DNA of 64,000 nt from Ectobius pallidus (taxonomy: Eukaryota; Arthropoda; Insecta; Blattodea; Ectobiidae), in NCBI GenBank assembly GCA_964059195.1, contig CAXKWD010000007.1, forward strand, positions 26,299,023-26,363,022. Direction: 5' to 3'. Positions 56,154 through 64,000 of the stretch are shown piece after piece. Within the stretch, counting starts at the first letter, position 1, and every line of letters begins with the position of its first letter. The notes beneath the pieces are model-generated. The model saw only the letters and a program-made list of their open reading frames with translations. It searched no databases and was not told the origin of the DNA. A program made the translations under genes and the position numbers.

Positions 56154-56660
56154 CAGTGGTTCCCAACCTTTTTCAGCTGGAGCTTCCTTTTCTTATCGAA
56201 ATATCTCCACGGTCCATGGTGGAGTAAAAAACCTTATTTGTATCGTACCCCTTCCTCATGTATATATAATTTGCCATCAAATATTGCAAATATATATAAA
56301 TATAAGCTTATATAGGCCTATGCTTTTTTGAAGGCACAGATTGATTATTGATAAACAATTAGTGTTCTGATTTGAAATATAAACACTTTGTAACAAAACA
56401 ATTATTTATTTAACAATAGATATATGTTTGCAATATATGCAACAAGTGGTTTCATACTCACTAACATGTGTTCCTAGGTGAAGATAAAAACTACAATTAT
56501 AAAAGTACACAAAGAACTAAGAAAACAATGAAAACACAATTTGATTTGTTTCGATTTTTCCTATCTCTTCTGATGGCTTATTCGATGGTTTCTGATAGTT
56601 TTAGAATCGAGCCGCGACCCACCTGTAACCCTTCCGCGACCCACCGGTTGGGAACCGCTG
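56154..56660. mobile_element. hAT-type MITE, 507 bp
   Basis: Ends CAGTGGTTCCCAACC and GGTTGGGAACCGCTG. Flanks GCCTACAC and GCTTACAC match at 7 of 8 bases. GCGACCCACC is repeated near the right end. Confidence 0.9.
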
Positions 56661-56668
56661 GCTTACAC

Positions 56669-57704
56669 CCTATAAACCTATAGGCCCTATAAGCCTATCT
56701 AACTAGATTTGCATACATCTAAATGTAGGCCTAATTTCTTTATTTTCCCTCTCTAAATATCTTCATATAACTTAGTCTAAAATAATAAAAATAATAATAA
56801 TATCATTAGTTTAATAAAGTACCGGTACGTCAAAAGAACAATAAAAATGAAAAAATAAGATGTTGAAAGTGTTGATAACTTTGCTTACACATTCACAACA
56901 ACGATTTGTCCCATGCATCACGTTAAATTGCATTTCTTCATTGAGTGGGCCAATTGTGAAAATTTCACATGTTACTTAGTGTTTATGTAGTTACCCAAAA
57001 GGCCAGTTACTGATAGGTGTGGAAATATTTAATATAATTATCTTATGATCAAAGACAATAGAGAATATTACAATAGATTACATTTTGCTTATGTATTAAG
57101 ATCGTAACACACTACCACCAGGCTACGGCCTAACTGTAGTAAATAAATACATACAAATAGGCCAACTCTGAATGTATTGGAAGAAAGATTGGGAATGTCA
57201 AAATACAAGTCACTAGTCCCAAGAATAAGAGTGTATAAGAATAGGCTATACTGAAAATATGACATGCCACTAGCAGAAGCATAACTTAATGCTGTGCTAG
57301 AAGAACAGATTTGTCAAAAATCATGTTTTCATTATTATAGGCCTACTATTGCAACATGCCATCAATGTGCAATTTATCCACACAGTTATTTTTATTTTAA
57401 ATGACACTAATGGCAGGAAGAATACACCTGCCCACTTGTGGAGGTTTCCTGCACTACGTCACTCCTCACTTATCTTGAGCTGCTTATAACCACAAAAGTA
57501 GTGTCTGACGACAGGAAATTAAGAACAGTATGTTTCTATAAGCTTATGCATAAGTTACGTAGTTTAGCAACATCCACTAGAATTATTAAATTTATTGGCA
57601 GTAAATGCCCTATGAAAATGATTCTTTTTCATCAATTGTTTCAATTTCAGGTGTAGATCTACCGTACCGTAATTTTTTTTCGATCTTCTAATCCGAAGCT
57701 CTTA

Positions 57705-57761
<57 letters not shown>

Positions 57762-58059
57762 TTAATTTGTTCTATTTCATTTCTTTACGATTAAATAGCC
57801 TAAGTTATGTGTAACGTAAAAGATATGTAGGCTATTTAGTGAAGCTATATTATGCTCTTTATAAACTAAAATAATGTGTAGGCCTAGGCCTATAGAAATC
57901 CAGCTACAACATTTTAGCCTTCTTAGTAGAGTTAAACAAATAAATAAGTAAATAGCATAATAATTAAATAGCTTAAATAAAAATGAGACAGCATTACTTT
58001 CTAAAGTAAAATCACTACATCCTAGACCTTAAGGTTTACTAAATAGAAATCGATGAATA
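56669..58059. other. No gene; (AAT)n at 57706-57763
   Basis: AT-rich with many TAGGCCTA words and a long AAT microsatellite. Short frames such as 57438-57656 lack motifs. Confidence 0.5.
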
Positions 58060-59025
58060 ATTTGGGATAGCTTACTTGTAAAAACTCGACAACGTTAGAG
58101 AAAACTTCTATGATAGTAAAGGACTGGTACTTAACTAATAAATTAACTTATCTAGCAAAAACTTCTGATATAAACTCAAGTCTTAATAACATTAATGACA
58201 ACGGATGTATTCTTAAGTTCTTGGGCATTTGTCTAGATCAGCGTTTAACCTGGGAATCGCATATTAATATGGTCTGTGGTGAGATAGGAAAGGGCTTATA
58301 CCTATTAGGCCTACATACAAATATACCGGTATTACTTAGTAAGTAGGCCTATTATGCTAAAATACAATCTTGTGCTGAGTTATTGGACTGTGCCTTTAGG
58401 GTGCTAGTACTTAGTCACTTAGGCATAAAAATAAAGCTTTTAGGCAGCGGAAAATGGGAATCAGAATTATACCAAATGTAAGTTACCTTGGAGAGCCCAT
58501 TGCAAACCATTAAAAATGAAAAGTAGGAATTCCGCACTTTTCTCACTGTTCATAATCTTCCCTATTATGTTACACTCATGTCAATCAAGCTAAATTTGGA
58601 GCAAATAGAGATGTTCACAATTACGATACCAGAAACAAAAGTGATTAAAGAGTGCAATTTTATCATTATACTAGATCTAAAAAAAATGCCTCCATTTATC
58701 AACAAAACTATATAAGTTTCTGTAATAAACCAGCAACCTAAATTAAGTTTTAAAACCCGGTTAAAAAGGATAGCCTATTGACAGTCTACAGGAAGTCTAT
58801 ATGAAGTCGATGAATTCTTCACAGTTGATTTCACCAAGTAGGCTACAGACTACATAGTGAATCTATTTCTTGTTTTATATGTTTTATTTTTTAAAATTAA
58901 GTATTTAGGCCTTTATGGCTAAGTTACTTACACTAATCCAAAATTTTACCTCTTTATGTATTTTATATAAATTGACGATGTCAATGCTTTGTTGTAACAG
59001 CTTGATGACAAATAAATATCCTATT
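58060..59025 (+). pseudogene. LINE 3' remnant (reverse-transcriptase C-terminus)
   Basis: Translation of 58110-58346 gives ILKFLGICLDQRLTWESHIN, the block following the catalytic site in Jockey/CR1-type LINEs. Later pieces (near 58400-58740) recall the NYDTR region. The sequence ends in a GATGACAAATAAATA-type tail near 59005-59020. 5' truncated, with many stops. Confidence 0.75.
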
Positions 59026-59264
59026 CTATTAGCATTTGGCTAGTGAAATATTGGAATTTTGTTAGTCAAAGCTTCCTGTTAGGTCTATATTGCACTAGAA
59101 ATCATAAATTTGAATATTAGGGTCTATTTCACGCTTAATATAGCTCTCTATAGCACGAAATAGCCTCTGGCCTTCTTCATTATTCTGTTAATTAACTAGA
59201 GCATAGACTTTCCTTGTAACTTAATTTACTCTATTAACCAATATTCCTATAACCAAGTCTATAA

Positions 59265-60118
59265 GAGAATATTATAGGAGAAAAATTCCTCCGGCACTGG
59301 GACTTGAACCCAGGACCTTTGGCTATTAGCGCCAATGCTCTACCAACTGAGCTAAGCCGGAGCTCAATTCACAGCGCCAGATGGAACTTCTCTCCTATGA
59401 CTGATTGCCCTAATGGTCCACCTCACAGACAGACAAGTTATGTCATATGCAGTAGGCCTACTGTGAGGCACACTAAGTAGTGATTTTTGTGACCGGGCTC
59501 TCACTGTTATTGTACAGTTAACATTTAAGATAGATATGTAGCCTAAGCATTCATGAGCCACAGATTATTGTCTCTGTTGGACACTACATGAGAATATTAT
59601 AGGAGAAATAGGAGAGTCATAGGAGAGAAGTTCCATCTGGCGCTGTGAATTGAGCTCCGGCTTAGCTCAGTTGGTAGAGCATTGGCGCGAATAGCCAAAG
59701 GTCCTGGGTTCAAGTCCCAGTGCCGGAGGAATTTTTCTCCTATAATATTCTCATGTAGTGTCCAACAGAGACAATAATCTGTGGCTCATGAATGCTTACA
59801 TATCTATCTTAAATGTTAACTGTACAATAACAGTGGGAGCCCGGTCACAAAAATCACTACTTAGTGTGCCTCACAGTACTGCATATGACATAACTTGTCT
59901 GTCTCTGAGGTGGACCATTAGGGCAATCAGTCATAGGAGAGAAGTTCCATCTGGCGCTGTGAATTGAGCTCCGGCTTAGCTCAGTTGGTAGAGCATTGGC
60001 GCGAATAGCCAAAGGTCCTGGGTTCAAGTCCCAGTGCCGGAGGAATTTTTCTCCTATAATATTCTCATGTAGTGTCCAACAGAGACAATAATCTGTGGCT
60101 CATGAATGCTTACATATC
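59265..60118. repeat. Inverted and tandem tRNA-like repeat array
   Basis: Three 74-base tRNA-like blocks lie at 59289-59362 (minus), 59655-59728 (plus) and 59969-60042 (plus). Each has a perfect acceptor stem CTCCGGC/GCCGGAG, a D-arm TTAGCTCAGTTGGTAGAG and a T-arm with GGGTTCAAGTCCC. The plus copies are 314 bases apart with shared flanks (AGGAGAGAAGTTCCATCTGG, ATTCTCATGTAGTG). The anticodon loop reads GCTAATA in the first and GCGAATA in the other two. A class I body with those anticodons matches no standard tRNA I know, so repeats or pseudo-tRNAs are more likely than genes. Confidence 0.82.
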
Positions 60119-60629
60119 AAGTCTATAAGTCACTATAGGCTAACTTATAACCCACTTATTGTTGTATTATAAAAGTCCGCCTGAGAAAATTACTAGGCTT
60201 ATCTAGAACAACTGGGTAAATAAAAAGAAAAATATCCCATAACAAGACAATTGCAAATTTCATGTAGGCTAATAAAAAATCAGACATTTTGGGGACAACA
60301 CTGTTCTCTTGGCTAATATGCCTATAAGTTAACAGCACTAGAATGTGATTTCGCGGAAATTATGTAGGCCTAGGGCCTTTCCTAATAAGGCCAATCAGTG
60401 TTGGTGACATAAGGCCTATCCAGGCTTGGGCTACAGTTAAGTGTTAAATGGAATCACTCACTCAGCAAAAGGAATGCTCCACGTAGTTCAGCAGTTGTGA
60501 GTTCAGAATGCTCAGGCAGTTGTGAGTTCTTCATCCTGTTCTAGATGCGACGCCTAACTTAGACCTAAAAGCTCAATGGCCTTAACTGTCACATTCTTTC
60601 TTTCTTCCTTCCTTTCTTTCTTTACCGTA
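60119..60629. other. No gene recognised
   Basis: AT-rich, with a CTTT/TTCC run near 60595-60622. Nothing else was seen. Confidence 0.5.
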
Positions 60630-61015
60630 GTTTTACCTCTCCCTTTTAGGATTTAAGCGACCGGGCCTTACTGGGCCGCAACCTGTCGGGAGAGGGATTA
60701 TCTTTGGATCACATACATAATTATTTTGATCAGCCCAATGCCGGGGCCACCTCCGAGACAACACGAACATATAGGACGAGACACACCATTCACACACACA
60801 CACACTCTCACTCACTCAGAACAAAGCGAGGATGGGGATGAAGATGATAATGACGGCCAGATGATATCCGGGGACCACAAGGGCCTAAAGTTACCTGACA
60901 TAATTTCTCACAGGTGAGGGAAAACCCCGGAAAGGTAAGTTGTTCCGACCAGGAATCGAACCCGGGCCCGCTGCGTGAGAGGAGTGAACGTATCCCCTGA
61001 GCCACAGCGGTGGAC
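60630..61015 (-). mobile_element. SINE-A, full length
   Basis: Best copy of the family: left end TTTTACCTCTCCC, a CA microsatellite near 60785-60803, body words as at 36588-36968, and a minus-strand tRNA-like head (60945-61015) with B-box GGGTTCGATTCC. Confidence 0.85.
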
Positions 61016-61787
61016 TTTTAACTGTCACTGCACAGCCTAATTATTGACAACATTCTACACAAAATATGAGATAGGCCTACACTATCGCTGTTCTAATTTT
61101 TTAAAATTTTTTCGATATTGAATTTTATTATTTTTTTACGAATAACTCGGGTAGCCTATAAAAGAAGTCAGCCTTGGTCTTGCAGATTCCGACAGTCTAT
61201 AGAGAAGATATTACCAACCCACACCAAACTGTTATGAATAGAGAATAGCTTAATCACTTTGCATCTAATTTACACAAATCCATGTTCAACATTTGCTTGC
61301 AGGCTACGGCAAAATGAAGCATAGCAGTAACTCACCCGTCTTTGTCCTGCTTCTCTGTAAAATCAAATAACACAACCAATTCCTTCAATGTATCCCAATG
61401 CATTTGCATTCAGACCTCACAACTGTACAGTACACTCCCCACAGCAAACAGCTCGAGGTTGCTGATTCGTCCGCCAATTATATGCATTTCCCCCATATCA
61501 CAAGAGTAGGCCTACTCTTATTGGTTGGCAAGCGCTCAGGTGTTATGTGTCCCCTCAAGCCAAAAATGGAATGCTCCAACCAACATACTTTCCAGCTTTG
61601 CAACTCCCCATTTTATCCCCTCCCACATCTTGAAAAGGGATGAGTCTTGCGGATGAGATCATTCATCCGCCATTTTGAAATGACTTACAGTAAAGAAACT
61701 CAGACCGTTTTTCTGCCATACGGACATGCGCGCGCAGATTCCATGCGATCCTACCGGCCATTGAGTAATACTACAATCACTACTGCG
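61016..61787. other. Upstream region of the THAP gene
   Basis: It includes ATCCGCCATTTTGAAATGAC at 61665-61684, a YY1/Pho-like GCCATTTT motif common in animal promoters, about 440 bases before the THAP start, or about 170 without the MITE. Promoter use is inferred. Confidence 0.4.
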
Positions 61788-62059
61788 CATAGGCGTAACG
61801 AGGGGGGGGGGGGTTTGGGGGTTTGAACCCCCCCCATTGATTAAAAAAGGGAAACTAGTACTATTTATTTCATTATTGTGATATATCACCTTTTTTAAAA
61901 ATCTGCTTATAAATTACTTAATATGAGTTTAAAGCGTGGGAAGCTTAAAACTCGTTATTGTGCACCTTAATTTTTAAAATTTTCCGGGGGGAGGACCCCG
62001 GAACTCCCCTCTCCAGATGTTATAACCCCCCCCATATGGTCGTCCTGGTTACGCCTATG
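61788..62059. mobile_element. hAT-type MITE, 272 bp
   Basis: Ends CATAGGCGTAACGAGG and CCTGGTTACGCCTATG with a perfect 8-bp duplication CTACTGCG (61780-61787, 62060-62067). Long G and C runs lie inside. It sits 49 bases upstream of the THAP start codon. Confidence 0.92.
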
Positions 62060-62108
62060 CTACTGCGGGAAGAATGGAAATAAATAGGAGTCTTGAATTT
62101 TTATAGCA

Positions 62109-63236
62109 ATGCGTGTTTGGAAAGGATGTTATTGTTCTGCTATAAATTGCAGTAACAATAAAGGAAGAAATCCTGAATTGCATTTCTTCACTTTCCCAAA
62201 AGATCCAGAAAGGTAAGAAGAAAAATACGTAATATTTATTGTATGCCTGCTGGCTTACTCTTGACACATGTTCTGGTGTGGTTATGTTTACATTTACTTT
62301 AATGTAATATTTTTATCTTTAATTATGTTGTAATTTCTAACAATAGATACTAATGAAATGAAAATGTCAGCAGTCTATATCACGGTTAAAGATAACAATA
62401 TTTAGGATGTCGTATTGTGATCGCTTAAGATAACACAATATTTGCTGCGGTGCAGCTTATTTCCTATGTGCATTGTAATGTATATGTCAGGGCCGGTTTT
62501 GTATACAAACATGTGTGCCGTGTTGGCAGTCAAGAATGGCTATGTGAGCTCTAATGCACATGGCCATTTTGCAGCATGTAGCCGATTTTTTTTCTTTGCT
62601 TGCACAAACCTGACAATCAAAGATCCACATGCCCGGTTGTAAGGATCAATGCTAAGGAATATCAGTGCACATAACTCAATTTCGTAAAAAAGTGCACATA
62701 GCCGATTTTACAGGCGGTACGATATTTATTTTATCGAACACGATGTAGGCGTAAAGATGACGAAAACATAATCTTACATCATAAATTCTCGGATACATGT
62801 GCCATTAAGGTGTTTGCGACAGTAAACTAACATGACATCATTATCCAAACCTAGGCAAGCAATAGGCTTACCTAAAATAGGCGTAGAAGCGTATCTAGTC
62901 CAAGGTTTTTCCCACCTTTAAAATCAACGTTTAAGTTATAAATTATATTAAAGAGTGACCTTTGAATATAGGTTTGTCACACTGCTCGTCCTCAACTTCA
63001 TTGTTGAGATTGTATTTTGTTTCTGTATCTTACGGCTTCGATCTACCTTCAATTGTTGTAATGATTTCAGGTGTAAAAAATGGGTCATCAATAGTCGGCG
63101 AGAAGACCTACTAACAAAAACTGTAAAATATTTAAATGTAAATTGCCGCCTATGTTTGGAACACTTCGAAAACAGCCAGTTTATGAATTCCAATAAGAAC
63201 TCTTTAATTAAAACTGCTGTACCGACTGTATACTAA
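62109..63236 (+). CDS. THAP-domain protein, two exons, 89 aa
   Basis: Exon 1 (62109-62212) begins MRVWKGCYC and ends in KDPE plus two bases. The donor is AG|GTAAG and the acceptor TTTCAG|G at 63071. Exon 2 (63071-63236) continues CKKWVIN to a TAA. The joined product has the THAP zinc signature C9-X4-C14 and C63-X2-H66 with W39, FP at 29-30, LCLEHF and the AVPT ending, so it is a complete DNA-binding THAP finger and little else. THAP proteins are chromatin-associated transcription regulators or P-element-type transposase derivatives. AATAAA at 63384 follows the stop. A weak donor-like ACT|GTATAC at the end of exon 2 leaves open that more exons follow beyond the window. Confidence 0.78.
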
Positions 63237-64000
63237 AAGCAGTTTTGGAGTATTAGAAATTGAGAAATATTGATAGAAACCTATATTTTTATTTGAATTT
63301 TGTATTGTATCTTATGTAATATTGTATTATTTTTGTAAAATGATGACATTTCTATTCTAATGTAATATTAGGCTACTTTTAAAAATAAAAATGAGTTATA
63401 ATTGGTTTTCCAAGAATCATCTTGAAGTTATTAAAACTTGTAATAAGAATAGCCCTAGGAACTGCAGTGCAAGTTACAGGTAAGTGGCATTTAAAAATTG
63501 TGCCTGATCTTAACTAAAATATAATACATGCTTCATTGTTTCTTAAATTTAAAATTCAGTTTTGAAAGAAGATTTTTTTCTCTTATTATAACATATTTTG
63601 TTATGTGTTTATGCATTTTCCCAAGTTATTTTATATGGTGAGAATGCAGTTTTACTCAACCGCCGCATGGAGCGCTAGTGTCGCCCAGCTAACAAGTTGT
63701 CATAGGACTTTTAACACACAGTTTCCTTACTGTATTAATACTTATAGCCTACTGTGGTGCTAGGTCTACTTAGACTGGATTTGGGCCCACTTCTAGTCTC
63801 ATTACTATTTTATTTTAAAGTTTCTTAAAGCCTGTAGAATGAACAGAGGATGTAAGAACGCTCGCCAAATTGGCTTGAATTAATACACTTGCACAATGTA
63901 CGGGTAGGGGGGGGGGGGAAGCGGACCGACTAAAATAAGTTGCCGATATGAGCCACTGCACATGTCTAGCGGCATTCACAGAATAGCAGGGAATGTACTG
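63237..64000. other. THAP 3' flank; possible exon edge
   Basis: After the AATAAA at 63384 a strong donor-like ACAG|GTAAGTGG occurs at 63476-63487, with no supported upstream frame. The rest is AT-rich, with a G run at 63907-63918. Confidence 0.35.

Noticed and set aside
59655..60042. Genuine tRNA-Phe (GAA) genes
   Set aside because: The loop would read GAA but the body does not match eukaryotic tRNA-Phe, and the blocks are embedded in repeated flanks.

Overview
The window is AT-rich animal DNA, dense in transposons and poor in host genes. GT-AG introns, tRNA-derived SINEs, copia, mariner, hAT, Helitron and LINE remnants and the palindromic word TAGGCCTA point to a large-genome arthropod, probably an insect. 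That assignment is an inference. The only likely host gene is a two-exon THAP-domain gene at 62109-63236.

The centrepiece is a 13.7-kb element at 20429-34148. It has hAT-like ends (CAGGGTTGGAA on the left, TTCCAACCATG on the right) and a perfect 8-bp target-site duplication, GTTATTAA (20421-20428 and 34149-34156). Inside are two nearly identical inverted arms of 5.8 and 5.5 kb around a 1.5-kb unique spacer. Each arm carries a secreted matrix-metalloproteinase-like gene with a hemopexin-like tail, a two-exon gene of unknown function just upstream of it, an intact-looking tRNA-Leu(CAA), and a 220-bp tandem repeat (4 copies left, 3 right). The spacer and left-arm edge carry a single-BIR (IAP/survivin-like) gene and a gene of an arthropod-wide uncharacterised family broken by one UAG codon. 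All protein genes of the left half point the same way, are compact, and two have close TATA boxes. No transposase was recognised inside, so this looks like a non-autonomous, cargo-carrying fold-back element, possibly with virus-derived cargo.

Left of it (1-20420) lie two Helitron copies, a decayed hAT-like transposase split by a MITE (2797-5930), a full hAT element with a broken transposase and 8-bp duplications (7202-12371), a LINE fragment, a 1.2-kb hAT-like MITE and a SINE. Right of it lie several hAT MITEs, SINEs, a fold-back element carrying pieces of a CXC-domain gene (38389-41683), a 200-base assembly gap (42650-42849), two abutting MITEs sharing one target duplication, a mariner fold-back, a young copia element with 366-bp LTRs (47695-52649), a MITE with a minisatellite inside, LINE remnants, a tRNA-like inverted/tandem array (59265-60118) and the THAP gene.

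Three fold-backs here (giant element, CXC element, mariner) each duplicate the end of a gene in inverted orientation, suggesting one recurring mechanism. The giant element and the copia element both lack the TAGGCCTA word common in the surrounding DNA, which fits recent arrival.
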